DNA of 42,580 nt from Treponema sp. (GCA_017446265.1 JAFSRD010000003.1:1-42580), one strand, 5' to 3'. Positions 32,708 through 42,332 are shown, counted from the stretch's first letter. Program-made: numbers and translations. The notes: generated by a model not told the origin, from the sequence alone.

Positions 32708-34027
32708 TTAATTTTTCTCAAAGAAAATGACAAATGGGCTTATGCCACGCCGCACAAGCGTATTGCCTTCAAACTGCGCACCAGTTGCATCTTCAAGACG
32801 AATGCCATTATCTGTCATTTCATATAAAAAATTCACTTTGTCTTTCATGCCTTCAAACGCAAATGTGAGGATGCCATCGTATTGAGAAGCAAGCGAATCG
32901 TCAATAAAATAACTAATTTCGACAGTGCCACCGCTCCGTGCAGATTGGCTTATAATTGCTGGAATGAGGCTGCGATTATTCCGCCACGTAAAAGACATGT
33001 CGTCACGCAAAGAAAGCTGTCCGTAGCTTGCGCTTTTAAAATTAGGTCCGAAATTATATAATGTGCGATATTCCGCAACGCGCCTGTCGCGTTCCGCCGC
33101 AACAATTTCAGCGATATTTTCTTCTTCTCTGAGCGTAATAAAATTAAAATCTCGCGGACGACCGCCCTCGTCAGAACATGTCACTACAATGTGTGTGTCG
33201 CTGCGTATATGTATTTTTACTGGCGTATCGGTAAATGTGTATTCAGCGTTGCCTGTTTTCAGTGCGCCTGCATAGCGCCAGGATCCGTGCATGTCAGGGA
33301 GATTGAGACTGATTTTTTCGTTTTCTTCATCAACAGTAAAACAATACGCTGCATTCATACGCGTTACGTCTATGCGCTGTGAATCTATCATAGCACGATA
33401 ATAATCAGGATGCCATGTTTTTGAAATCACTTCTTTTATGACAAAATCTTCTTCTTCAACAGCTATGATTTCTCCGCCGACAATGCCACCGCCTCTTTCA
33501 GTTGCAAACTGCTCAAGGTTGTATGAAAAACACCAGCCCTGCGTGCCATCTTGCGTGAGCACGCGCATCCAGTCGCCTTCAAGCGCGGTGTTTCCCGCCA
33601 TAACTGGGTCGCCTTTGCCTTTGTACAGCAGTTTAATAATTTCACCTTTGCGCAAACGATACACTTGACGCGCAGTGTTTACTGTGTCGGCGCGAACGGG
33701 AAGCCCATCCAATTTTACTGACGCATACTGATGACGATATGCTTCATATTGCGCTGCTGTTTTTTTCGCTTTACGACGCGACTCCGGCTCTGTGATTTGC
33801 CACAGCGGAATGTCAAAACGCTCTTTTCCGTCGGGCACAGAGATTGCATACGTGTGAGAAATATTCGAACGAATATACACTGGCACAATATCGCCATCTC
33901 GTAAATTGCGTTCAGGAATGTCCCAGAGCAGCACTCCGTATCCCATAACGCCTGAGCACGAGATGCACGCAAAAGAAAGTGTGCACAACAACGCAATTTT
34001 TATCAGTCGTCTATTTTTTATCACCAT
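32708..34027 (-). CDS. Lipoprotein with bacterial SH3-like domain
   Basis: 439 residues from the ATG at 34027, chosen because it gives a good lipoprotein signal: MVIKNRRLIKIALLCTLSFA followed by CISC, with a loose spirochaetal lipobox. An in-frame start at 34054 is less likely. Residues about 115-180 (VYRLRKGEIIKLLYKGKGDP, then GDWMRVLTQDGTQGWCFSYN) match the SH3b pattern used to bind peptidoglycan or peptides, suggesting a periplasmic envelope role. The rest contains several beta-rich segments (about 240-430) like a lipocalin or beta-barrel fold, with no named family. It precedes the ABC-F gene on the same strand. Confidence 0.75.
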   Translation of the reverse strand: MVIKNRRLIKIALLCTLSFACISCSGVMGYGVLLWDIPERNLRDGDIVPVYIRSNISHTYAISVPDGKERFDIPLWQITEPESRRKAKKTAAQYEAYRHQYASVKLDGLPVRADTVNTARQVYRLRKGEIIKLLYKGKGDPVMAGNTALEGDWMRVLTQDGTQGWCFSYNLEQFATERGGGIVGGEIIAVEEEDFVIKEVISKTWHPDYYRAMIDSQRIDVTRMNAAYCFTVDEENEKISLNLPDMHGSWRYAGALKTGNAEYTFTDTPVKIHIRSDTHIVVTCSDEGGRPRDFNFITLREEENIAEIVAAERDRRVAEYRTLYNFGPNFKSASYGQLSLRDDMSFTWRNNRSLIPAIISQSARSGGTVEISYFIDDSLASQYDGILTFAFEGMKDKVNFLYEMTDNGIRLEDATGAQFEGNTLVRRGISPFVIFFEKN

Positions 34028-34083
34028 GATAGCACAGCATATCACAGTGCGCAAAAAAAGTCAGCCACAGTGATATATACATA

Positions 34084-34112
34084 TTGGAAAACAGCAGAAA
34101 ATTTAGTATACT
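34084..34112 (+). promoter_or_regulatory. Promoter of clpS-clpA-aat, predicted leaderless
   Basis: TTGGAA (34084-34089, four of six consensus), 17-nt spacer, TATACT (34107-34112). The ATG of clpS starts 7 nt further on at 34120, with no room for a Shine-Dalgarno. Confidence 0.65.
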
Positions 34113-34119
34113 TGCTTAT

Positions 34120-34437
34120 ATGGCTGATTTTGATAAAAGCACCGACAGCGCAGTTGCCGTTGCAGAAGAACATGCATACGATGTGCCGCCGTCGGGGCTT
34201 GTCGTTTTTTTTAACGATGACTATACGACAAAAGATTTTGTTGTTGAAGTGCTCGTCTCTGTTTTCCACAAATCGGAAGCAGAGGCAAACGCGCTCATGG
34301 AAGCAGTGCATGCAAACGGCTCTGCTACAATCGGCGTGTATGCATTTGACATTGCTGCAACACGTGCTGCTATCACCGTCAACCGTGCGCGAGCGCAGGG
34401 ATTTCCGCTTCGTGTTGAAGTGCGAGAGATGCAATAG
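34120..34437 (+). CDS. clpS: ClpS, N-degron adaptor of the ClpA protease
   Basis: Binds proteins with Phe, Leu, Trp or Tyr at the N-terminus and hands them to ClpA(P). 105 residues: a flexible N-terminus (MADFDKSTDSAVAVAEEHAY), then the core with VVFFNDDYTTKDFVVEVL, whose Asn-Asp-Asp forms the N-terminal-residue pocket, and MEAVHANGSATIGVY, whose His is also a pocket residue. The ATG at 34120 is used; an ORF start 36 nt upstream would lie over the -35 box. It is 19 bp ahead of clpA and forms an operon with it and aat. Confidence 0.93.
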   Translation: MADFDKSTDSAVAVAEEHAYDVPPSGLVVFFNDDYTTKDFVVEVLVSVFHKSEAEANALMEAVHANGSATIGVYAFDIAATRAAITVNRARAQGFPLRVEVREMQ

Positions 34438-34456
34438 CAGACAGTTAGGATAATGC

Positions 34457-36988
34457 ATGGAAATTAGTCTTGAACTTAGACACATTTTATCTGTCTCGTT
34501 TTCAGATGCAAAGAACGCGCATCATGAATTTTTTACGCCTGAACATGTTTTGCGCTCTGCGCTTGCCTTTACGTCTGTACGTGATGTAATTGAACTGAGT
34601 GGCGCAGATGTTGCATTTATTCACGCGCACGTAAACGAATATATCGAAAAAAATGTGCCAGTTGCAGTGGTGCAAGAAAACGCTGCGCACCTTGCAGACC
34701 CCATTGAATCGCAAGGCTTTCAAGCGGTGATGAACCGTGCAGTATACCACTGTGCGTCAAGCGATAAACCTTTTCTTGACATTACAGATGTGCTTGTGAG
34801 CATGATGGAAGAAGAGCGCAATTATTGCTCGTATTTGCTGCGCATAGGCGGAGTAGACAAACTGCGGTTGCTTGAAGCAATCAGCGCCAAATATATTGAC
34901 GAAGAAGATGGCTTATACGAAAGTAAAGATATAGAAAGCAACAAAGAGCTATTCGAGCAAGATGAACCGCAGCACGATGACGAGCAGAAAAAATTTGTGC
35001 CAGGAATGCAACCGAGCGACGAGCAACGAAATGCAGACAGAGCAAAGAGCGCAAAAAAAACAGCGCTTGAAAAATTTTGTGTGGAACTCGTTGTAGAAGC
35101 ACAGAACGGTAAACTTGATGCGCTCATCGGACGTGAAGATGAACTTGAACGCACTGTGCAGATTTTATGCCGCCGCACAAAAAACAATCCGTTGTATGTA
35201 GGCGATGCAGGTGTTGGCAAAACAGCGATTGCGAATGGACTTGCACTGCGCATTGCAGACGGCAATGTGCCCGAAGCACTGCAAGGATTTTCAATCTACA
35301 GTCTTGACATGGGGCTTGTCGTGGCGGGCACAAAATATCGTGGCGACTTTGAAGACCGCCTGCGCAAAATCACCGATGAACTTATGAAAAAACAAAATGC
35401 CATTTTGTTCATTGATGAAATTCACATGATAATGGGTGCGGGAGCAGGCGGCAACAGCACTATGGATGCGGCAAATTTGTTAAAACCCGTTTTAACGTCG
35501 GGAAAAATCAGATGCATTGGCTCGACTACGCATGAAGAATATGCAAAACATTTTGAAAAAGACAGAGCGCTTGCCCGCCGTTTTCAGAAAATCGACATAC
35601 GAGAGCCGTCCGTCGAAGACACATTGCTCATTTTGCAAGGATTGCGCGAGCGATACGAGGCGTACCACGGTGTTGCATATGGCGACGATGCGCTCAAAAT
35701 GGCGATTGACTTATCTGTGCAGTACATGCCCGACAAGCGTCTGCCTGACAAAGCAATTGACATTATCGATGAAGCGGGTGCATACTCTAAGATTACGGCG
35801 AAAAACAGATTGCGCGATGTGGCGCAAAATGAGCGCAATGCTAAAACGCGTGTGGATGCGCGCAATGTGGCGGTGGAGCAATGTAGTGACGACACAACAG
35901 CGCATGCTAAAGAACAATCCTGCGACAGTGAGTGTGTGCATGCGCGGCCGGCCGTTTCAACAGAAATTATTAAAATGGTTACTGCAAAAATGGCGCGCGT
36001 GCCGCTTGAAACTGTTACGAATGATGAAAAAGAAAAACTGCGCGAACTTGAAAATGCAATGCGCTCTGAAATATTCGGGCAAGATGCAGCGGTAACCCTT
36101 GTTTCAAAGGCAGTAAAAAAAGCGCGGGCAGGATTTAACAATCCTGAAAAACCTGAAGCGAGCTTCCTTTTTGTGGGACCAACAGGCGTTGGCAAAACAG
36201 AGCTTGCGCGCTCACTTTCACGCATTTTGAGCGAACCGCTTTTGCGCTACGACATGAGCGAGTATCAAGAAGAATATGCAATCAGCCGTTTAATTGGTTC
36301 TGCGCCCGGCTATGTTGGCTACGAAGAAGGCGGACAGCTCACAGAAGATGTACGCAAAAATCCCCATGCGATTGTGCTCTTTGACGAAATTGAAAAGGCG
36401 CATCAGAAAATTTACAATGTGCTTTTACAAGTGATGGATTATGGGTTTCTCACAGACAATCAAGGGCGCAAAGCAGATTTTAGAAACTGCATCATCATTA
36501 TGACGAGCAATGCAGGCGCGCGCGACATGGAAAAAGGTGCAATCGGATTCGGAGCGGACGACATAGCAAACAACAATGATTGGCAGTCATCGTCATTGCG
36601 AGAAGCAGTTGAAAAAACGTTTACACCTGAATTCAGAAACCGCCTTGATGCTGTGGTAACGTTTGCGCATTTGGGAAAAGACATTGTAAAAAACATTGCG
36701 CAAAAAGAAACAGGCAAACTCGCTTTGCGACTCGCAGCAAAAAACGTTACGCTTGCTGTAACGCCACGCGCGCTCGATTATCTTGCGGAAAAGGGCTACT
36801 CACGCGAATTCGGCGCGCGCAACATGGCGCGAACTGTAGAAGAAGAAATCGCTTCGCCGCTTACCGATGAAGTGCTGTTTGGAAAGCTTGCAGAAGGTGG
36901 AACAGTTGTCGCAGATGTGCAGGATGAGCAAGAATCAGGCGCGCGTAATGCAAACTTGCGCATAATGTTTGCCTATGGAACGCGTTAG
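34457..36988 (+). CDS. clpA: ClpA-type AAA+ unfoldase (Clp ATPase)
   Basis: Unfolds substrates, including those delivered by ClpS, and feeds them to ClpP. 843 residues: N-terminal Clp-N double repeat (about 1-145), then two AAA+ modules with Walker A GDAGVGKT (249-256) and GPTGVGKT (574-581). Walker B segments are [11 protein letters not shown] and [12 protein letters not shown]. It has no ClpB-type middle coiled coil, which with adjacent clpS makes ClpA the right member. An acidic, Gln-rich linker lies at about 150-200, and a Cys-rich insertion at about 470-500 precedes the second module. The ATG at 34457 has AGGA upstream. The 3' end overlaps aat by 14 bp. Confidence 0.93.
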   Translation: MEISLELRHILSVSFSDAKNAHHEFFTPEHVLRSALAFTSVRDVIELSGADVAFIHAHVNEYIEKNVPVAVVQENAAHLADPIESQGFQAVMNRAVYHCASSDKPFLDITDVLVSMMEEERNYCSYLLRIGGVDKLRLLEAISAKYIDEEDGLYESKDIESNKELFEQDEPQHDDEQKKFVPGMQPSDEQRNADRAKSAKKTALEKFCVELVVEAQNGKLDALIGREDELERTVQILCRRTKNNPLYVGDAGVGKTAIANGLALRIADGNVPEALQGFSIYSLDMGLVVAGTKYRGDFEDRLRKITDELMKKQNAILFIDEIHMIMGAGAGGNSTMDAANLLKPVLTSGKIRCIGSTTHEEYAKHFEKDRALARRFQKIDIREPSVEDTLLILQGLRERYEAYHGVAYGDDALKMAIDLSVQYMPDKRLPDKAIDIIDEAGAYSKITAKNRLRDVAQNERNAKTRVDARNVAVEQCSDDTTAHAKEQSCDSECVHARPAVSTEIIKMVTAKMARVPLETVTNDEKEKLRELENAMRSEIFGQDAAVTLVSKAVKKARAGFNNPEKPEASFLFVGPTGVGKTELARSLSRILSEPLLRYDMSEYQEEYAISRLIGSAPGYVGYEEGGQLTEDVRKNPHAIVLFDEIEKAHQKIYNVLLQVMDYGFLTDNQGRKADFRNCIIIMTSNAGARDMEKGAIGFGADDIANNNDWQSSSLREAVEKTFTPEFRNRLDAVVTFAHLGKDIVKNIAQKETGKLALRLAAKNVTLAVTPRALDYLAEKGYSREFGARNMARTVEEEIASPLTDEVLFGKLAEGGTVVADVQDEQESGARNANLRIMFAYGTR

Positions 36989-37721
36989 CTGGCACGAGCA
37001 ACTCGGCACAGAATTGTATGGAAGCGATTTTTCATTTGTACGCTTTCCAATTCGTGCTAGCGTGCGCGAGGGGCTTTTAGGCTGCACAGAAATTATTACC
37101 CCCTCACTTGTGTTTTCTGCATATTTGCAGGGTATTTTTCCGTGGTACAACGAAGACGACCCGGTGCTGTGGTGGAGCCCCGACCCGCGCTTTGTACTTC
37201 CCGTACAAGAATTGCACACGCCACGCAGTGCCGCACGATTCCTTAAAAACACGCCGTACACATACACAATGGACAAAGCATTTGTCAATGTCATCACCTT
37301 GTGCGCGAATGTCAAGCGGCGCGATCAAAACGGTACATGGATTTGCAGCGACATGATAGACGTATATTGTGAACTTTTTGAGCGCGGCATTGCTCATTCC
37401 GTTGAAGCGTGGCTCGGCAACGAACTTGCAGGTGGCTTTTACGGCGTGCTTATCGGAAAAGTATTTTGCGGCGAGTCAATGTTTACGTTGCTTCCAAACG
37501 CGGGCAAAAGTGCGTTCATTTTGTTTATGCGCGCGTTTGAAACATGCGGTGGCAAACTTGTAGACTCGCAGGTATATACGGAAAATATTGCACGGTACGG
37601 CGCGCGCAACATAAGTCGCGCAGCATTTTTACGCATGGAAAGCGAACTTTTGCCCGCGCATTTGCACGGCGACATGCACATTGCATTTAAAGAAACTGCT
37701 AGAAAAACATGCCGCACGTAA
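36975..37721 (+). CDS. aat: Leucyl/phenylalanyl-tRNA--protein transferase
   Basis: Transfers Leu or Phe from tRNA to N-terminal Arg or Lys of proteins, creating primary N-degrons for ClpS. 248 residues; family motifs QGIFPWY (about 53-59), WWSPDPRFVLP, GIAHSVEAW and FCGESMF are clear. The ATG at 36975 overlaps the end of clpA by 14 bp, so translation is probably coupled; the longer TTG start at 36969 is less likely. Together clpS-clpA-aat encode the recognition, unfolding and tagging steps of the Leu/N-degron pathway; clpP is not in this window. Confidence 0.94.
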   Translation: MERVSWHEQLGTELYGSDFSFVRFPIRASVREGLLGCTEIITPSLVFSAYLQGIFPWYNEDDPVLWWSPDPRFVLPVQELHTPRSAARFLKNTPYTYTMDKAFVNVITLCANVKRRDQNGTWICSDMIDVYCELFERGIAHSVEAWLGNELAGGFYGVLIGKVFCGESMFTLLPNAGKSAFILFMRAFETCGGKLVDSQVYTENIARYGARNISRAAFLRMESELLPAHLHGDMHIAFKETARKTCRT

Positions 37722-37764
37722 TTTGCAGCCGACGCAAAGTCTCTGCGCACAAAGTTGCGCACTC

Positions 37765-37793
37765 TTGCTCCCGCATGGTCATTCCGCTACAAT
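37765..37793 (+). promoter_or_regulatory. Promoter of the ACT-domain gene, predicted leaderless
   Basis: TTGCTC (37765-37770), 17-nt spacer, TACAAT (37788-37793). The ATG at 37800 begins 6 nt later and there is no ribosome site. The -35 is weak. Confidence 0.5.
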
Positions 37794-37799
37794 AATCGC

Positions 37800-38069
37800 A
37801 TGAATGCAATTATTACAGTCGTTGGTTCAGACAAAGTTGGCATCATAGCGAGTGTGAGCGCATTTCTTGCCGAGCATAAAATCAATATAGCAGATATTTC
37901 GCAGACGATTCTTTCGGGCAACTTTGTTATGATGATGATGGTCAATCTACAAAACGCAGACATTTCAATTGATGAACTGCGCAGCGCAATGAACGATGAG
38001 GCAGAAAAGATGGGCGTAGAAATCAACATAATGAACGAAAAAGTTTTCTCAGCAATGCATCGCGTATAA
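37800..38069 (+). CDS. Small ACT-domain protein (UPF0237 type)
   Basis: 89 residues, essentially one ACT fold. MNAIITVVGSDKVGIIASVS covers the first strand-helix with the G-D/K-x-G-I-I turn typical of ligand-binding ACT domains. Later, INIADISQTILSGNFVMMMM and the C-terminal VEININIMNEKVF-like strand-helix complete it. UPF0237 proteins are stand-alone ACT domains, presumed amino-acid sensors without an assigned role. The start at 37800 is an ATG with no Shine-Dalgarno; a longer start at 37755 is not supported. It follows aat by 78 bp with its own promoter and is convergent with the ABC-importer operon. Confidence 0.85.
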   Translation: MNAIITVVGSDKVGIIASVSAFLAEHKINIADISQTILSGNFVMMMMVNLQNADISIDELRSAMNDEAEKMGVEINIMNEKVFSAMHRV

Positions 38070-38102
38070 AAAAAGAGCAGCCGCGCATTTTGCCGCCCTT
38101 TT
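38068..38102 (-). terminator. Intrinsic terminator of the ABC-importer operon
   Basis: On the minus strand, AAAAGGGCGGC pairs with GCTGCTCTTTT (nine Watson-Crick and two G-U pairs) and is followed by further T. It overlaps the stop codon of the convergent ACT gene by two bases. On the plus strand two A-C mismatches weaken the stem, so it mainly serves the minus strand. Confidence 0.75.
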
Positions 38103-38119
38103 GCAATCCAATTGAGCTG

Positions 38120-39187
38120 TTATAGCGCTACGCGTCCATTTTCTATGAGGTTGCCGTTTTCATTATTGAACAGCAAAATCTTTTTTGCGTCGAACGTTAC
38201 ATTTACTTTTGTATCTATTTCAAAATCTATATCGCCAAAAACGACAGAAGTGACGGCTTCTTTTCCCTCAATATGCAGACGGAGTATTGTCTCCATGCCG
38301 CTTGGAAGCGTTGAATACACTGTTGCAGGAATGCCTTGCGACGCGAGTTGTATGCATTCAGGACGTATGCCGAGCGTAACTGATTCTGGATTTGCTCCTT
38401 CAAATTTTGCCGCAGGGCATATGCGTGCGAAAACTGCACCTTTCATAAAATTGATTGAAGGACTTCCGACAAAATCTGCGGTGAACATATTTGCAGGCGC
38501 GTTGTAGACAGCAAGCGGCGACGCATACTGCTGAAGCAATCCATCTTTCATAAGGCAAATTTTTGTTGCAAGCGTCATAGCTTCAAGCTGGTCGTGCGTT
38601 ACATATACGAATGTCGAATCAGTGTCTTTGTGAAGCCGTTTGAGTTCAGTGCGCATTTCAGTGCGTAACTTTGCATCGAGATTTGAAAGCGGCTCGTCCA
38701 TGAACAGCACTTTCGGCTTTGTTGCAAGCGTGCGCGCAATGGCAACGCGCTGCTGCTGTCCTCCAGAAAGCTCGCTCGGATAACGGTCGCCAAATTCTGC
38801 TATTTTCAGCATTGCCAAAAGTTCTTCTGTGCGCGCTTTGATGTCTGCTCTGCTCCATTTTAAATTTTCCAAACCGAACGCAATATTTTGATTAACAGTC
38901 ATGTGTGGCCACAATGCATAGTTTTGAAAAAGGAAACCAACATCGCGTTTGTCAGGCGGCACATTTATGCCTGACTCGGAATCAAATACAACTTTATCGT
39001 CAATCGTAATTTTTCCTTCTGTCGGCATCTCAAGCCCTGCAATCATGCGGAGCGTTGTCGTCTTGCCGCATCCTGAAGGTCCGAGCAGCGTAATAAACGC
39101 GCGGTCGTCTATAATCATATGTAAAGCATCTACGGCGGTAAATTCGCCGAACCGCTTTGTTACGTTTTCAAGTTTTATTTGCGGCAT
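38120..39187 (-). CDS. ABC transporter ATP-binding protein (ferric-iron/polyamine importer type)
   Basis: 355 residues; energises the importer below. Walker A LGPSGCGKTTTLRMIAG (about 34-50), Q loop FLFQNYALWPHMTV, signature LSGGQQQRVAIAR, Walker B KVLFMDEPLSNLDAKLR and the switch His in YVTHDQLEAM are all intact. The C-terminal ~120 residues are a TOBE-like regulatory domain (SVTLGIRPECIQL). This matches FbpC/PotA/AfuC enzymes. The ATG overlaps the stop of the permease gene as TAATG, with AGGAGG upstream: coupled translation. The real substrate depends on the binding protein. Confidence 0.9.
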   Translation of the reverse strand: MPQIKLENVTKRFGEFTAVDALHMIIDDRAFITLLGPSGCGKTTTLRMIAGLEMPTEGKITIDDKVVFDSESGINVPPDKRDVGFLFQNYALWPHMTVNQNIAFGLENLKWSRADIKARTEELLAMLKIAEFGDRYPSELSGGQQQRVAIARTLATKPKVLFMDEPLSNLDAKLRTEMRTELKRLHKDTDSTFVYVTHDQLEAMTLATKICLMKDGLLQQYASPLAVYNAPANMFTADFVGSPSINFMKGAVFARICPAAKFEGANPESVTLGIRPECIQLASQGIPATVYSTLPSGMETILRLHIEGKEAVTSVVFGDIDFEIDTKVNVTFDAKKILLFNNENGNLIENGRVAL

Positions 39188-40980
39188 TATTGTCCTCCTA
39201 CGCCTTTGTCTATTGATGCGCCTGTCATTTTATTAACAATAAAGTTGATGAGCAGCACGAGCACGATAATCATCAAGTTGATTGCGTTGCCATACTGCGT
39301 GTAGCCTTTTTCGTTGAACTGCATAAGCATGGTGGTGAGCACTTTGTTTTGTGGCGTGACGAGCAGCGCAAACAGAGAGAGCTCGCGCATGCACGAAATG
39401 AACGGAAGCAAAAATCCTGAAAGGAATGTCGCTTTTTGAATAGGAACAATGACACGCGCCATACGTTTTATCCACGACACGCCGACAATGACAGCAGCTT
39501 CTTCAATTTCGTTTGAAAGCTGGAGCATTGCATTAACGCCGCTCCTTGATGCAAACGGTAGATATTTTACCGAACCGATGAGTGCAAGGATAAAGAATGA
39601 GCCGTACAGAAACGGGAGTTTTGTTGCTATTGAAAGATAGATTGCGCCGAATGCCATAGACGGCATGAGATATGGGAAAAACGCAAAATTGTTGACAAAT
39701 GTTGACAGTTTTGAGCCACGCCGTTTGACAATAGCATAGCCGATGAGGATGCCGCTTATGCCCGCTGCAACAGAGCAGACAATCGACAAGCGGAGGCTGT
39801 TCCACAATGTACGCCACACGTCATGGTTGAGGAGAATGCCCGCATCCATGCCATTTTCAAGCGCAGACTGACCTGTACCAACCCAGAAATCAAGCGTAAA
39901 ATTTTTTGGCGAATAATCACCAGGCATCAAAATCATGGATTCAAGCGCAAATGTTATGAGCGGTACAATCGCTATCAAGCAGAGGATGATGACAAGGACA
40001 ATAGAAAGCGGCATGCGCGCGCCTCGCAAATTTACGAGAGAAATCTGCGAAGATTTTCCCGTAATTGTTGTGAACGATTTCCTTTTGCCCGTAAACCACT
40101 GGTTTAAGCCGAGTATGCCGACACCGAATAAAATCATAATAAATGCGATGATATATCCCTGCCCCTGAAAATTACCATTGAGCATTGTATACATTTTTGT
40201 CGTGAGCACCCAAAAGCGCACGGGCGAGCCAAGAAACACGGGAACTGCGTATGCGCTCATGGAAGAGGCAAATACTAGTAAGAACGTAGAGAGCAGCGCA
40301 GGCATAACAATTGGCAAAGTGATGCGCCCGAGAATTTTTGTACGGCTTGCTTTTAGAATAGCAGCCGCTTCCTCAAGGTTTGCGTCCATGTTGCGCAAAA
40401 TGCCGCCGATTAAAATATACGCGAATGGCGCATAATGCAGCCCGAGCACGACAGCGCATGGAAAAAGTCCATAGACGAACCACTCCGGCATTGAAATGCC
40501 TGTGAGCGCGGTAAAGATTCCTGTAATGCCCATGCCGACGTTAGCGTTTCTAAAAAAGTTTGTCCAGAACATTGCGAGCGTCCAGGACGGCATGATGTAT
40601 GGAAATACAAATACAAACGAAATGAATTTCTTGTATTTGATGTTTGACCGTGTAATGAGCCATGCCACTAATCCGCCAAAAAGGATTGCAATAGCTGAAG
40701 CTAGCATTGCCATAGCGACTGTGTTCAAAAGCGGCTTGTAAAAATTGATTATTGAATATTCACCGCTTGCAAGCAAGCGCATCCAATGCCATTGTGTAAT
40801 CGTTCCGCTCGGTTTGCCAATAAGCTGCATTTCCATTGGGTGCACGCTGAACGTTTCCAGCATGAGCGAAAAAAGCGGATACAGCGTAAGCAACGCGAGC
40901 AAAATAAAAAATATAACGAGAATGATATTTGCAGGTTTTTGGAAAAATGATTTTATGCTATTCGCCATCTTTTTTGACAT
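39187..40980 (-). CDS. ABC transporter permease, two fused MetI-type domains (FbpB/AfuB-like)
   Basis: 597 residues and about 12 membrane segments; the first is near 15-40 (ANIILVIFFILLALLTLYPL). Two binding-protein-dependent transport domains carry the EAA loops that contact the ATPase: EEAAAILKASRTKILGRITL (about 200-220) and EEAAVIVGVSWIKRMARVIV (about 495-515). The fused two-domain form is the FbpB type, used for ferric iron and, in relatives, phosphonate or hexose phosphate. ATG at 40980 with AGGAG 8 nt upstream. The downstream ATPase gene overlaps by one base; a terminator lies between this gene and the binding-protein gene. Confidence 0.9.
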   Translation of the reverse strand: MSKKMANSIKSFFQKPANIILVIFFILLALLTLYPLFSLMLETFSVHPMEMQLIGKPSGTITQWHWMRLLASGEYSIINFYKPLLNTVAMAMLASAIAILFGGLVAWLITRSNIKYKKFISFVFVFPYIMPSWTLAMFWTNFFRNANVGMGITGIFTALTGISMPEWFVYGLFPCAVVLGLHYAPFAYILIGGILRNMDANLEEAAAILKASRTKILGRITLPIVMPALLSTFLLVFASSMSAYAVPVFLGSPVRFWVLTTKMYTMLNGNFQGQGYIIAFIMILFGVGILGLNQWFTGKRKSFTTITGKSSQISLVNLRGARMPLSIVLVIILCLIAIVPLITFALESMILMPGDYSPKNFTLDFWVGTGQSALENGMDAGILLNHDVWRTLWNSLRLSIVCSVAAGISGILIGYAIVKRRGSKLSTFVNNFAFFPYLMPSMAFGAIYLSIATKLPFLYGSFFILALIGSVKYLPFASRSGVNAMLQLSNEIEEAAVIVGVSWIKRMARVIVPIQKATFLSGFLLPFISCMRELSLFALLVTPQNKVLTTMLMQFNEKGYTQYGNAINLMIIVLVLLINFIVNKMTGASIDKGVGGQ

Positions 40981-41008
40981 AGCGACTCCTATTTTGAGTA
41001 GCGCGCAT

Positions 41009-41047
41009 AAAAAATGCGGACACGCACATTGTAGCGCATATCCGCAT
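41009..41047 (-). terminator. Internal terminator between binding-protein and permease genes
   Basis: Minus strand: ATGCGGATATGCGC pairs with GTGCGTGTCCGCAT over 14 bp (several G-U), loop TACAAT, then T6. It lies 13 bp after the binding-protein stop codon. Partial read-through would keep permease and ATPase levels below those of the binding protein, a common design in binding-protein importers. Confidence 0.85.
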
Positions 41048-41060
41048 AGTTGAATTGGTG

Positions 41061-42251
41061 CTATTTAGCTAACTGTTTTGAAATGAATTCAAAGACGTCC
41101 GCATATGCTTGATTGATATATTCTGGTTCTTCCATGACGAGTCTGCTTCTCCAGTACGCAAGCGGACGGTCTTCGCTATTCACAGAAATGCTGTTGTTTG
41201 AAGAATACGCACCAATGTCTTTGCTCCAAGGAGCAAAACCTGTAGGCGTAACAAGGTGCTCGACAAACAGCATTGAAGTATATGGCATCGTTGTCGTCTT
41301 GACAATCATCGCATAGAGCGGATACATAAAGCCTGCGAACGGCTCGACATCAGCATTTTTGCTGTTTGCATAGTACGATGCAACTTGCAGATTTTCCGTG
41401 CGCACTGTCTTTGAGCGGAGCTTGCTCAAAACAAACAAGCCGATTCTTCCGGATGCCTGCTGATGAGAGATTTGCTCTGCCATTTTTGTGTCTGAGTCAG
41501 CAAATGAGCAGTTTGCAAGGAATTCTGCAATCCATTTATACCCTGCGTTTTTATATTCGCCCAAGTTTATATCTCTGCCATACAGATTTTTATACGCTGC
41601 TGCAAGTTTGTCTGCCCATGTTTTATTCGTGAGCATGATGAGAAAGTTTTCATTTACTTTTTCTGTTTCAGGACTTTTGAAAAAAACGCGCCCTTTCATC
41701 TGCGGTTCGGTAAGTTGCCAGACATTTGTAATCGCGGGCACATTTGAGCCGAGCGTATTGTAGATGAACAACTTGTTGATGTACTGATGCACAAGCGGCT
41801 CTCTGTCAGATATGTCAATGTCAGACACGACAGTTGGTGGCGTATAGTTCAAGAGGTAGCCTGTGTCAATCATCTGCACTTTCATGACAGCGCCATTTTG
41901 TGTAAGCACAACATCAGCTCCGTCAACGTTGCCAGTAATTTCTGCTTGCAGTTTTGTATATATTTCGCTGTCCTTGACATTTGTCGTTTCAACATCAATG
42001 CCATACAATTGCGTAAAAGATTTTCCTGCATCTGCAATGCGGGAACTTGTTCCATATACTTTAAATATTGTTCCAGATGATTTTGCAGCAGCAGCTTCTT
42101 CTTTCGCTTTTGCCACAATTTCATCATGTGTCATATTTTTTGCAACTGCAATAGTTTGTGCTGCTGCATTGCCACTTGCATCTTTCGAGCCGATTGCAAA
42201 AAGCAGTGATGCAGAGAAAACAGTCATCGCGCCACATATGAGTTTTTTCAT
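41061..42251 (-). CDS. Solute-binding protein of an Fbp/Afu-type ABC importer
   Basis: 396 residues; ATG at 42251 with AGGGGG upstream. MKKLICGAMTVFSASLLFAI is a Sec signal peptide. Positive lipobox evidence is lacking: the only early Cys (6) is inside the signal core, so it may be periplasmic or held by the uncleaved signal. The mature part is a type-II periplasmic-binding fold: GTIFKVYGTSSRIADAGKSF, GADVVLTQNGAVMK, MKGRVFFKSPETE, VASYYANSKNADVEPFAG. The adjacent tyrosines in SYYAN could be a ferric-iron site as in FbpA, but the Afu relatives bind sugar phosphates, so the ligand is open. First gene of a three-gene operon with a near-perfect promoter. Confidence 0.85.
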   Translation of the reverse strand: MKKLICGAMTVFSASLLFAIGSKDASGNAAAQTIAVAKNMTHDEIVAKAKEEAAAAKSSGTIFKVYGTSSRIADAGKSFTQLYGIDVETTNVKDSEIYTKLQAEITGNVDGADVVLTQNGAVMKVQMIDTGYLLNYTPPTVVSDIDISDREPLVHQYINKLFIYNTLGSNVPAITNVWQLTEPQMKGRVFFKSPETEKVNENFLIMLTNKTWADKLAAAYKNLYGRDINLGEYKNAGYKWIAEFLANCSFADSDTKMAEQISHQQASGRIGLFVLSKLRSKTVRTENLQVASYYANSKNADVEPFAGFMYPLYAMIVKTTTMPYTSMLFVEHLVTPTGFAPWSKDIGAYSSNNSISVNSEDRPLAYWRSRLVMEEPEYINQAYADVFEFISKQLAK

Positions 42252-42332
42252 TTTTACCCCCTTGTATAAAGAAAATTATGAAGTTCGTAAACTTTGCAAT
42301 GCGGCTGAAATCAGTTCTCTCCGGAATACGCA

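Noticed and set aside
34026-34031. TATCAT with upstream TGC as -10 box of the SH3-like lipoprotein gene
   Set aside because: It overlaps the start codon needed for the signal peptide; transcription from it would begin inside the gene, so the real promoter is probably elsewhere.
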